This document shows, one piece after another, positions 4,691-11,739 of a DNA stretch of 13,260 bases. The stretch comes from Helicobacteraceae bacterium. GTDB taxonomy: Bacteria; Campylobacterota; Campylobacteria; Campylobacterales; SZUA-545. The notes below the pieces were generated by a model. That model had not been told where the DNA came from. It ran no database searches and saw only the letters and a list, made by a program, of their open reading frames with translations. The position numbers were made by a program, and so were the translations under genes. Each line of letters opens with the position of its first letter. Position 1 is the first letter of the stretch. The DNA lies in the NCBI GenBank assembly GCA_031273735.1, contig JAISRI010000207.1, forward strand, positions 1 to 13,260, in the 5' to 3' direction.

Positions 4691-7549
4691 TTATTTATTT
4701 TCCACGATTTTTATTTCGTCGGGCGTTAGAGCGTAGAGAGAATAGACCGCCCGATCAATCTGATTATCTAGCGCTTCGATCTGACGACATAACACCATCT
4801 TTGCCTGCGGGTTTGGTTCGGAGTATTCGCGTCGTTTAAGCGAAAGCATTTTGTCTACTAACAAGACAAGGTTATCGTGGGCGGCTTTGTCGTGCTTATT
4901 GGTAAGATCGAGGGCGGGAATAATAAAACAACGCAATTCCTTTACCTTAAATTGCGGGAATATATTCCTTTGCAATTTACCAAATTTATGAATAAACCAT
5001 AATGTAATTAATTTTGAATTTATAATTCCAAGGATAAAATGCAGAGAATATGCGTTGGGAAGCAAAAGTCGGATTATCATACTATTATTATCATTTATGA
5101 TCGTTTCATCAGTAAAGGCGGCAAAAATAGAATATGGGGGCTTGGATGGTATTTGCCTAACTAATAATCTTTGATTATTGAATAAATCAAACTTTCGCGG
5201 ACGACTTAAATTATTTCCGTATTTGATGTATTGTCCGCTCCAACCCAAAACATACCTTTTTACATCTACGCCGTCAACATACTTTATCCAAGCATCATTT
5301 TGTTTAGTTAGGCTATGATATACCCGTTTTTCTTTCATGGATTCTGTTTGTTGTGGAGAACCCTCTCCGACCGTATATGCTTGCACGCCGTTTTTCACTT
5401 CCGCGACAGTTTGCAATAAAAAACTTTTATTTTCTATTTTTTTTAGAATCTTTTCCATCAAACTATCGGAAAAATTTAGAATAAAATTATGCTTGCGTAA
5501 AATATTTTCTATCGTCTCGCACCCGATATTCGTAACCATTTGACTTTTCATTTCGTAAAACATGATTTCGGAATTACCAAAATTAGAAAAAATAAGTAAT
5601 GCTACATCAACATTTGCGTCCGCAAATACTTTATCTGCACAGTTTGTAATATGTATATTGTAGACATTTTCTAATATAAATTTTCTAAAATCAGAATTAT
5701 ACTCCAATGTTAGCCAGTTATTGGGAATTATGAAGCCAAAGCAAGCATGTTTTGACAATATTGTAAACGATTTTTCCACAAACAAAATATATGTATTGAG
5801 TTTAAATTGTGTATTTTTATAATTTTTATTATAGTATTCTTTCTCCTGTTCTGTCATTAGTTCGCGCGTAAATACATACGGCGGATTCCCAATTACCGCG
5901 TCAAAACCGCCCGCCTTAAATATAGCGGGAAACTCTTTTTCCCAATCAAAACAATTAACCTTAAATTGTTCTTCGTCGGTTAAACCTAGATCGCCTTGCG
6001 CGTAAAAATCCGCCCCGATCAGACTATTGCCGCATTTGATATTGTTTTCTAAGTTTGGCAACAGCGTTAGATCGGAAAACTTAAATAGTCCCTTTGCTTC
6101 TTTTCCTTCGTTTTCTAGCAGTTTTAAGTAGAGAGAAAGTTTGGTAACCTCGACGGCTTGCATATCGATATCCACGCCGTAGATATTATTTAGCAAAATG
6201 CGTTGTTTTTCGGCGATTGTCAATTTGTATTGTCCGCGTTTCTCTTCAAATATTTTCTCTTTTTTAATTGCGGCTTTTATATTTTTTTCCCGTGTGTAAT
6301 AATCGATATGAAAATCTAATAAATAACGATATGCGCCCGTTAAAAACGATCCCGATCCGCACGCGGGATCGACAAAGCGCAAAGAGGCGATCTCGGTTGG
6401 AGTTTTATCTTTAATAAGAACGCCGATCGTATTTTGCGTAATATAATCTACGATATATTGCGGAGTGTAATAAACGCCGCCCGCTTTTCTAGCTTCTGGT
6501 TTATCTTCTACGATCGCGGTATGCCCGCCTTTTACATTTCTAAAATAGATCGTTTTTCCTAAGAACTTTTCATAAATATTTCCTAAAATCTCGATCGGTA
6601 GCACCGAAAATTCATAAGGGCAATCTGGATAATACAGATTGACGACGATATTTGATAAAACTTTATCGTCGATTTTGATCTCTTCTATCCATTTTTCCGT
6701 TTTGAATAAGCCCGAATTGTATTTAGCGTCCGCGCTGATAAATATGCGATTTAAGCTTTCGTATACGTTTTGTTTTGCCGCAGCGTTTTTAAGCGTATTC
6801 GCGTCTTCGATCCCTTTGTCTTCGGCAATGCGTAAGAATATGACGCGATCGATGATTTTTTGCACGATCGTATTAAGATTGTATATTGATAAATCGCCGT
6901 TGCGCAAAGCGATATTTTTAGCCAAATCTACGCGCCAGCCTTCAATAACGTTTAATAGTTCGCTATCGACTTCGGAGGTTCCTCTTTTATTTTTATTCTC
7001 TTCGATATATTTATCAAAACTACCTTTTAATATCGCGTTTTTTGAAAATGTATTATATATAAAATTAAAGTTTTCCTCATACTCTCTAAAGGTGCAATAA
7101 AATATGCGCGCCACGCTCGCTTTATCGTTTTTATCGGGTTTAATGCGGGTATCGTAAACCGCGAATTCTTCAAAATCGGTCAAGATTGAAAGGGGCAGTT
7201 TTGCCGTATATGCGTAACGCCGTAATTGATACGCGCTTTCTATACATTCTTTGATGTTGATCGAAGGCTTTTTCGCTTCGACAAAAAACTTTCTTACCCC
7301 GCCGATTCTAAAGCAGTAATCTGGCGCTTTTTGAGAACCGTTAATCGTTATTTTATCTTCGCGTATAACGTCGCGGTAACTCTCTGAAAAACCTTGCTCG
7401 TTTCTTACGTCCCAATCTAGCGCCTCGAAAAACTTATCGATAAAATCCGTTCTAGCGTTTGACTCGTCGTAAGCCGCGCTTTTATATTGTTGTAGATTAT
7501 CCGTAAAAAGGTTTGTTAGGCGTTTTAACCGCTCTATTTTATTGTCCAT
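4691..7549 (-). CDS. Single-chain restriction-modification enzyme (type IIG-like, Eco57I/TaqI-type N6-adenine methylase)
   Basis: 952-residue enzyme combining DNA cleavage and adenine methylation. N-terminal PD-(D/E)XK-type nuclease signature: APDY with Asp77, then FFVEAKK with Glu91 and Lys93. A helical linker (about 150-340) leads to methylase motif X (GGVYYTPQYIVDYI, 358-370), the SAM-binding motif FVDPACGSGSF (392-402), YGVDIDMQAVEV (457-468) and the catalytic motif IGNPPYV (553-559, NPPY type for N6-adenine). The C-terminal third (about 650-900) resembles a TaqI-like target-recognition region. ATG 7549 is chosen over an in-frame TTG at 7579. It stands alone on the minus strand; no separate S, M or R gene is present, fitting a self-contained type IIG system. 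GC content falls sharply in the recognition half (about 4950-5900), consistent with transfer or domain exchange. Target sequence cannot be read from the protein. Confidence 0.9.
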   Translation of the reverse strand: MDNKIERLKRLTNLFTDNLQQYKSAAYDESNARTDFIDKFFEALDWDVRNEQGFSESYRDVIREDKITINGSQKAPDYCFRIGGVRKFFVEAKKPSINIKECIESAYQLRRYAYTAKLPLSILTDFEEFAVYDTRIKPDKNDKASVARIFYCTFREYEENFNFIYNTFSKNAILKGSFDKYIEENKNKRGTSEVDSELLNVIEGWRVDLAKNIALRNGDLSIYNLNTIVQKIIDRVIFLRIAEDKGIEDANTLKNAAAKQNVYESLNRIFISADAKYNSGLFKTEKWIEEIKIDDKVLSNIVVNLYYPDCPYEFSVLPIEILGNIYEKFLGKTIYFRNVKGGHTAIVEDKPEARKAGGVYYTPQYIVDYITQNTIGVLIKDKTPTEIASLRFVDPACGSGSFLTGAYRYLLDFHIDYYTREKNIKAAIKKEKIFEEKRGQYKLTIAEKQRILLNNIYGVDIDMQAVEVTKLSLYLKLLENEGKEAKGLFKFSDLTLLPNLENNIKCGNSLIGADFYAQGDLGLTDEEQFKVNCFDWEKEFPAIFKAGGFDAVIGNPPYVFTRELMTEQEKEYYNKNYKNTQFKLNTYILFVEKSFTILSKHACFGFIIPNNWLTLEYNSDFRKFILENVYNIHITNCADKVFADANVDVALLIFSNFGNSEIMFYEMKSQMVTNIGCETIENILRKHNFILNFSDSLMEKILKKIENKSFLLQTVAEVKNGVQAYTVGEGSPQQTESMKEKRVYHSLTKQNDAWIKYVDGVDVKRYVLGWSGQYIKYGNNLSRPRKFDLFNNQRLLVRQIPSKPPYSIFAAFTDETIINDNNSMIIRLLLPNAYSLHFILGIINSKLITLWFIHKFGKLQRNIFPQFKVKELRCFIIPALDLTNKHDKAAHDNLVLLVDKMLSLKRREYSEPNPQAKMVLCRQIEALDNQIDRAVYSLYALTPDEIKIVENK

Positions 7550-7578
7550 AAAACTCGTTTCACGTTTAATTTGACGCA

Positions 7579-7584
7579 ATAATA
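7579..7584 (-). promoter_or_regulatory. Possible -10 (TATTAT) of the restriction enzyme gene
   Basis: Read on the minus strand, TATTAT lies about 30 bases before the ATG at 7549 in an AT-rich stretch. Only a one-base mismatch to TATAAT and the position support it; the ribosome-binding site of this gene is also weak. Confidence 0.25.
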
Positions 7585-7661
7585 GCGCAATTAGACTCGT
7601 TTTATTCGCGCCGGGCGATCAATACGCGCCAAATTTTTCTTAAAACGGGTTGAAATGAAAA

Positions 7662-7691
7662 AAATCAAAACTGATATAAATCAAAACTGAT
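7662..7691. repeat. Two tandem copies of a 14-bp element, period 16
   Basis: AAATCAAAACTGAT occurs at 7662-7675 and again, identically, at 7678-7691. The second copy continues into TTTTGA, giving a small inverted repeat TCAAAA/TTTTGA at 7681-7696. The pair lies about 115-140 bases upstream of the restriction enzyme start, so it could be a double operator, or it may be a chance AT-rich duplication. Confidence 0.5.
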
Positions 7692-7941
7692 TTTGAAAAT
7701 AAGACGGTTGGAGCGCGTTTTACATAAGCGCGTAGATTTCGGCGGTTTAGCAACTTGATCGCCCTTTGTGTCGAGATCGGCGCAAAAGCTATAAACCGTT
7801 CTTTTCTTGCGGTCTCCTTCGTCGAAAAGTTCGAAGACGCTTTGTCCTAGATAATCGGTTTGTATTGGTTTGCTTTAACTTTAGTCCGAACCCTTTAGTT
7901 TCGCTCAACCGCCAATGGTTTATGCGCTTTGTTTGAAAGTT
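7665..7941 (-). pseudogene. Possible decayed coding remnant (low confidence)
   Basis: On the minus strand one frame (stop-free from 7941 down to about 7792) reads INHWRLSETKGFGLKLKQT, and a second frame, open from 7874 to a stop at 7665-7667, continues with YLGQSVFELFDEGDRKK and then TVYSFCADLDTKGDQ. A single one-base frameshift near 7875 would join them. The second frame has 69 sense codons but no ATG, GTG or TTG start. The amino-acid mix looks protein-like, but no family was recognised and plus-strand frames here can look similarly plausible, so this is weak. Confidence 0.2.
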
Positions 7942-8018
7942 TTAAGCGCGATCGGATTGAAAAATCGTAAAAACGACAGAGTTACATAAGTATGACGCGG
8001 GCTTTATGCGCTCGTCGC

Positions 8019-8024
8019 TAAAAT
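8019..8024 (+). promoter_or_regulatory. -10-like TAAAAT for the dehydrogenase-cysDN operon
   Basis: GCTAAAATGCGAGG lies 29 bases before the ATG at 8053, giving a short leader that carries the GGGGAG ribosome-binding site. It shares the TAAAAT plus GC-rich pattern with the surE, alarmone hydrolase and lpxB upstream regions. Confidence 0.45.
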
Positions 8025-8052
8025 GCGAGGCTTAAAGAGAGCGGGGAGTTTT

Positions 8053-9312
8053 ATGAAAATCGCGTTGATTGGGTTAGGTTACGTGGGGTTGCCGTTAGCG
8101 GCTGAGTTTGGCAAAAAGCGAGAGACGATCGGTTTTGACGTTAATCAAAAACGTATAAGCGAGTTAAAAGAGGGCTTCGATCGGACGCTGGAGCTAACAA
8201 AAGAGCAGTTAAAAGCCGCGAGCAAGCTAACTTTTACCTCGTCGATCGAGGAGATAAAATCGGCAAACGTCTTTATCATATGCGTTCCCACGCCGATCGA
8301 CGCGCACAAAAACCCCGATCTAACGCCGCTAATCAAAGCCAGCCAAACCGTCGGCGGCGTTTTGAAAAAGGGCGATATTGTCGTCTATGAATCGACCGTC
8401 TATCCGGGTTGCACGCAAGAGGAGTGCGTCCCCGTTTTGGAAAAACAAAGCGGGCTAACTTTCAACGTCGATTTCTTTTGCGGCTATTCGCCCGAACGTA
8501 TAAATCCGGGCGACAAAGAGCACACGGTCGGCAAGATCCGTAAAGTTACCAGCGGAAGCCTACCGCATATCGCCGATAAGGTCGATTCGCTTTACAAGGA
8601 GATTATCGAGGCGGGGACGTATAAGGCGAGTAGTATAAAGGTCGCCGAAGCGGCAAAGGTGATCGAAAACAGCCAGCGCGACATAAATATCGCTTTCGTA
8701 AATGAGCTTGCGCTTATATTCGGCAAGATGGGAATCGACACCAACGAGGTTTTAGAAGCGGCGGGGACAAAATGGAACTTTCTGCCGTTTCGCCCCGGTT
8801 TGGTTGGCGGACATTGCATAGGAGTCGATCCATACTATCTAACGTATAAAGCGGAATCGATCGGCTACCACCCGCAGGTGATCCTATCGGGACGGCGCGT
8901 CAATGACTCTATGGGTTCTTACGTAGCGGCGCGCTCGATCAAGCTAATGATCAAAAAAGGCGTAGCGATCAACGGCGCGAAAACGCTTGTGCTAGGAATT
9001 ACTTTCAAAGAAAATTGCCCCGATATTCGTAACTCCCGCGTAATCGACATTATCGACGAGCTAAAAGATTTTGGTTGCCGCGTCGACGCGTGCGATCCGT
9101 GGGCGGATAAAGAAGAGGTCGCGAGAGAATACGGCGGATTGACGCTTGTAGATATTCGCGATCTTCAAAAGCGTTCTTACGACGCGGCGATCGTAGCCGT
9201 CGCGCATAAAGCCTTTTTCGATCTAAACCCCCGCGATCTAATAAAAGAAAACGGCGTCGTTTTCGACGTTAAAGGCGCCTTTGATCGATCGTTAAGCGAC
9301 GGGCGGCTGTAA
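8053..9312 (+). CDS. tviB: UDP-N-acetylhexosamine 6-dehydrogenase (TviB/WbpO type)
   Basis: NAD-dependent four-electron oxidation of a UDP-N-acetylhexosamine (GlcNAc or GalNAc) to the uronic acid, a cytosolic step toward acidic surface polysaccharide. The 419-residue product is closely similar throughout to Vi-antigen TviB: GLGYVGLPLA NAD-fold (G7, G9, G12), VPTPID, YESTVYPGCTQEECVPVL, GYSPERINPGDKEH, KVAEAAKVIENSQRD, the catalytic KWNFLPFRPGLVGGHCIGVD with Cys255, and GITFKENCPDIRNSRV. Length is normal for the family. ATG 8053 is preferred over an in-frame ATG at 8023 because GGGGAG precedes it and the protein then starts MKIALIGLGYVG; the 8023 codon overlaps the -10. First gene of an operon: cysD begins right after its stop. 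The exact sugar (GlcNAc versus GalNAc) cannot be fixed by reading. Confidence 0.92.
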   Translation: MKIALIGLGYVGLPLAAEFGKKRETIGFDVNQKRISELKEGFDRTLELTKEQLKAASKLTFTSSIEEIKSANVFIICVPTPIDAHKNPDLTPLIKASQTVGGVLKKGDIVVYESTVYPGCTQEECVPVLEKQSGLTFNVDFFCGYSPERINPGDKEHTVGKIRKVTSGSLPHIADKVDSLYKEIIEAGTYKASSIKVAEAAKVIENSQRDINIAFVNELALIFGKMGIDTNEVLEAAGTKWNFLPFRPGLVGGHCIGVDPYYLTYKAESIGYHPQVILSGRRVNDSMGSYVAARSIKLMIKKGVAINGAKTLVLGITFKENCPDIRNSRVIDIIDELKDFGCRVDACDPWADKEEVAREYGGLTLVDIRDLQKRSYDAAIVAVAHKAFFDLNPRDLIKENGVVFDVKGAFDRSLSDGRL

Positions 9313-10206
9313 ATGACCCACCTTAAGCGGCTCGAAGCCGAAAGTATTTTTATTATGCGCGAGGCGGTAAGCGAGTTTGAAAATCCCGCTATGCTCTACA
9401 GCATCGGCAAAGACTCTTCCGTTATGCTCCACTTGGCGTTGAAAGCCTTTTATCCCGCCAAACCGCCATTTGCGCTCTTGCACGTAGATACGACGTGGAA
9501 GTTCAAAGAGATGATCGCCTTTCGCGATAAACGAGTCAAGGAGCTTGGGCTAAATCTGCTCGTTCATATCAATCCCGACGGGCAAAAGATAGGCATAAAT
9601 CCTTTTATACACGGCAGCGCCAAACATACCGACATAATGAAAACCGAAGGCTTAAAACAGGCGTTAAATAAATATCGCTTCGACGCGGTTTTTGGCGGCG
9701 CGAGGCGCGACGAAGAACAATCCCGCGCCAAAGAGCGGATATTTTCTTTCCGCGACAAAAATCACCGATGGGATCCCAAAAATCAACGCCCCGAACTATG
9801 GAATCTTTACAACGCCCGCCGCGACAAAGGCGAATCGATCCGCGTCTTTCCGCTCTCAAATTGGACGGAGCTAGACGTGTGGCAATATATCTATTTGGAG
9901 CGGATCCCGATCGTGCCGCTATATTTTGCCAAAGAGCGCGAAGTGGTAGAACGCGACGGAATGTTGATCTTAGTAGACGACGATCGCCTACCGTTAAAAG
10001 AGGGCGAAAAGCCGCAAAAGAAGATGGTGCGGTTTCGCACGCTCGGTTGCTATCCGCTTACGGGCGCGGTGGAATCAAACGCCGATAGTTTAAGCGCGAT
10101 TATCGAGGAGATGGCGCTTGCTAGAACGAGCGAAAGACAGGGGCGCGCTATCGATCGCGACTCTTCTGGATCGATGGAAAAAAAGAAGATAGAAGGTTAC
10201 TTTTAA
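9313..10206 (+). CDS. cysD: Sulfate adenylyltransferase small subunit CysD
   Basis: Catalytic subunit of ATP sulfurylase: ATP + sulfate gives adenosine 5'-phosphosulfate (APS) and pyrophosphate, driven by GTP hydrolysis in CysN. The 297-residue product has the PP-loop SIGKDSS (30-36), LHVDTTWKFKEM, FGGARRDEEQSRAKERIFSF (127-146), RVFPLSNWTELDVWQYI (177-193) and the C-terminal RFRTLGCYPLTGAVES. Length matches the family (about 300). The ATG directly abuts the dehydrogenase TAA, so the two are translationally coupled; a TAATG overlap joins it to cysN. No PAPS reductase (cysH) or sulfite reductase gene is nearby, so the context points to sulfate activation rather than assimilation, though those genes could lie elsewhere. 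Confidence 0.96.
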   Translation: MTHLKRLEAESIFIMREAVSEFENPAMLYSIGKDSSVMLHLALKAFYPAKPPFALLHVDTTWKFKEMIAFRDKRVKELGLNLLVHINPDGQKIGINPFIHGSAKHTDIMKTEGLKQALNKYRFDAVFGGARRDEEQSRAKERIFSFRDKNHRWDPKNQRPELWNLYNARRDKGESIRVFPLSNWTELDVWQYIYLERIPIVPLYFAKEREVVERDGMLILVDDDRLPLKEGEKPQKKMVRFRTLGCYPLTGAVESNADSLSAIIEEMALARTSERQGRAIDRDSSGSMEKKKIEGYF

Positions 10207-11621
10207 TGCCGCGTCAAACCGAAAAGATCGAAAGCTATTTAAAGGATCAAGAGCAAAAAGAGTTGCTACGCTTTATCGCATGCGGTAGCGTAGACGATGG
10301 CAAAAGCACGTTGATCGGACGGCTTTTGCACGATTCAAAAACGCTCTACGAAGATCAGATCGCCGCGCTTAAAGAGGGTTCTAAAAGGGCGGGAGCGCAA
10401 GACGACGAGCTAGATTTGTCGTTATTGGTAGATGGTTTGCAAGCCGAACGGGAACAAAAGATCACGATCGACGTCGCCTATCGCTACTTTTCCACAAAAA
10501 GGCGCAAGTTTATCGTCGCCGACACGCCCGGACACGAGCAATACACCCGCAATATGGCTACGGGGGCTTCCAGCGCCGATCTAGCGGTAATCTTGATCGA
10601 CGCGACAAAAGGCGTGTCGACGCAAACAAAACGGCATAGCTATATCGTCCATTTGCTCGGCGTCGATTGCGTCGCGGTAGCGATCAACAAGATGGACGCG
10701 ATCGGCTACGAGCGCGAACGATACGAGGCGATCGCCGCCGATTACGCCGAGCTTGCCGCGCAGATTGGAGTTAAGCGCGTCGCCTTTTTCCCCGTTTCCG
10801 CGCTTAAGGGCGACAATATCGTTTCCAAAAGCGAAAATACAAAGTGGTTCGATCGAGCGCCGTTAATGGAGTTTCTCGAAACGGTCGAGATCGCGCGAGG
10901 CAAAACGGCGGATTTTCGCTTGCCCGTTCAGCTTGTCGTTCGCCCCGATCGCCATTTTCGCGGCTTTGCGGGGACGATCGCTTCGGGCGTCGTTAGCGCG
11001 GACGATAAGATTCGCGTTTTACCTTCGGGCGCGGTTTCGCGCGTTGCGCGCATCGTTACCTACGACGGCGATCTGCAAAGCGCTAAAGCGGATATGGCGG
11101 TTACCCTAACTTTGACGGACGAGATCGACGTTAGCCGCGGCGATACGATCGTTAAAGAGGGCGAAACGCCGCCGCAGATCGCAAGCGATTTTGAAGCCGA
11201 TCTAGTTTGGTTGGGCGAAGAACCGCTGGATTTAGGCAAAAGCTACTTGATCAAAATTGGGACGAAAACTATGCCCGCAAACGTAGCCGCGATAAAGTAT
11301 CTTATAGACGTAAATAGTTTAGAGCGGCGCGAAGCGAGCCAAATCGCGCTAAACTCAATCTGCCGCGTATCAATCGCCGCGCTTGGATCGCTTGTCTTTG
11401 ATCTATACGACCAAAATCGCGCCACAGGCGGCTTTATCCTAATCGATCGCTTCAATAACGCAACCGTCGCGGCGGGTATGATAAGAGCCAAAGCTCAAAG
11501 CGTCGAGAGCGCTCTCGCGCCAAACAACGATCGTCCAAACGCTTTTGAAATAGAGCTAAACGCGCTTATTCGCAAACATTTCCCCCATTGGCGGGCAAAA
11601 GATATAAGCCAAAATCCATAA
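10206..11621 (+). CDS. cysN: Sulfate adenylyltransferase large subunit CysN (GTPase), no CysC fusion
   Basis: GTPase subunit of ATP sulfurylase. The 471-residue product carries the P-loop GSVDDGKST (27-35), DTPGHEQYTRNMATGAS (106-122), NKMD (161-164), the FFPVSALKGDN element, then EF-Tu-like beta-barrel domains (RPDRHFRGFAGTIASG; LTDEIDVSRGD) and the CysN tail FELELNALIRKHFPHWRAKD-like end. It stops where E. coli CysN stops, so it lacks the C-terminal APS kinase found in CysNC/NodQ. Switch I reads EREQKITIDVAYRYF, with Lys85 where translation-type GTPases and E. coli CysN have Gly (GITID). AAGG at 10193-10196 precedes the ATG, which overlaps the cysD stop by one base. Last gene of the operon. 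Confidence 0.96.
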   Translation: MPRQTEKIESYLKDQEQKELLRFIACGSVDDGKSTLIGRLLHDSKTLYEDQIAALKEGSKRAGAQDDELDLSLLVDGLQAEREQKITIDVAYRYFSTKRRKFIVADTPGHEQYTRNMATGASSADLAVILIDATKGVSTQTKRHSYIVHLLGVDCVAVAINKMDAIGYERERYEAIAADYAELAAQIGVKRVAFFPVSALKGDNIVSKSENTKWFDRAPLMEFLETVEIARGKTADFRLPVQLVVRPDRHFRGFAGTIASGVVSADDKIRVLPSGAVSRVARIVTYDGDLQSAKADMAVTLTLTDEIDVSRGDTIVKEGETPPQIASDFEADLVWLGEEPLDLGKSYLIKIGTKTMPANVAAIKYLIDVNSLERREASQIALNSICRVSIAALGSLVFDLYDQNRATGGFILIDRFNNATVAAGMIRAKAQSVESALAPNNDRPNAFEIELNALIRKHFPHWRAKDISQNP

Positions 11622-11627
11622 CGCGCC

Positions 11628-11663
11628 AAAGGATCGCTATACTTCAAGCGCGGCGATCTTTTT
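11628..11663 (+). terminator. Intrinsic terminator of the dehydrogenase-cysDN operon
   Basis: Seven bases after the cysN stop, GATCGC (11632-11637) pairs with GCGATC (11653-11658). The stem extends outward by one G-T and three A-T pairs around a 15-base loop and is followed by TTTTT (11659-11663). This is the most convincing terminator in the window. Confidence 0.65.
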
Positions 11664-11688
11664 CATACGACTTTAGAAAGCGATCAAG

Positions 11689-11711
11689 CCAAAGCCGCTT
11701 TGGAATACAAT
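11689..11711 (+). promoter_or_regulatory. Palindrome CCAAAGCCGCTTTGG next to a -10-like TACAAT
   Basis: A near-perfect palindrome (CCAAAG 11689-11694, CTTTGG 11698-11703) stands directly before TACAAT (11706-11711), a plausible -10 for the two-gene unit starting at 11740. The overlap is where a repressor site would sit, but no regulator is known, and a short hairpin is an equally simple reading. Confidence 0.3.
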
Positions 11712-11739
11712 ACCCCCAATTTTAACGCTGGATACCAAT

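Larger units (their letters stand above)
7585..8018. other. Gene-free gap between divergent genes, with possible remnant sequence
   Basis: This stretch between the restriction enzyme start and the dehydrogenase promoter holds no complete gene with a start codon and ribosome-binding site. It contains a 14-bp direct repeat (7662-7691) and minus-strand open stretches that may be a decayed gene (7665-7941). The longest plus-strand open frames are short and end without recognisable motifs. It should also contain the promoters of both flanking genes. Its position beside a mobile-looking restriction gene suggests insertion scar material; this is inference. Confidence 0.5.

Noticed and set aside
6639..7100. 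A 153-codon plus-strand open frame
   Set aside because: It lies antisense to the linker region of the restriction enzyme, is hydrophobic/serine-rich without any motif, and the minus-strand protein has clear family motifs throughout; a shadow frame.
7549..7579. Earlier TTG start for the restriction enzyme adding ten residues
   Set aside because: The ATG at 7549 is a better start codon, and the extra residues overlap the candidate promoter with no ribosome-binding site before them.
7822..7834. Small hairpin TCGAA-AAG-TTCGA in the gene-free gap
   Set aside because: Five pairs and a three-base loop are expected by chance in this CGA/TCG-rich genome; no conserved RNA context is seen.
7580..8020. 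Insertion sequence or CRISPR array in the largest gap
   Set aside because: No transposase motif, no terminal inverted repeats with target duplication, and only two short repeat copies without spacer-sized intervals.
8023..8052. Earlier in-frame ATG for the dehydrogenase
   Set aside because: It overlaps the -10-like TAAAAT, lacks a Shine-Dalgarno, and adds ten residues before the conserved MKIALIGLGYVG beginning.
9768..10088. A 106-codon open frame in another frame of cysD
   Set aside because: Arg/Ala-rich translation typical of a shifted frame over a GC-rich gene; cysD has all its conserved motifs in its own frame.
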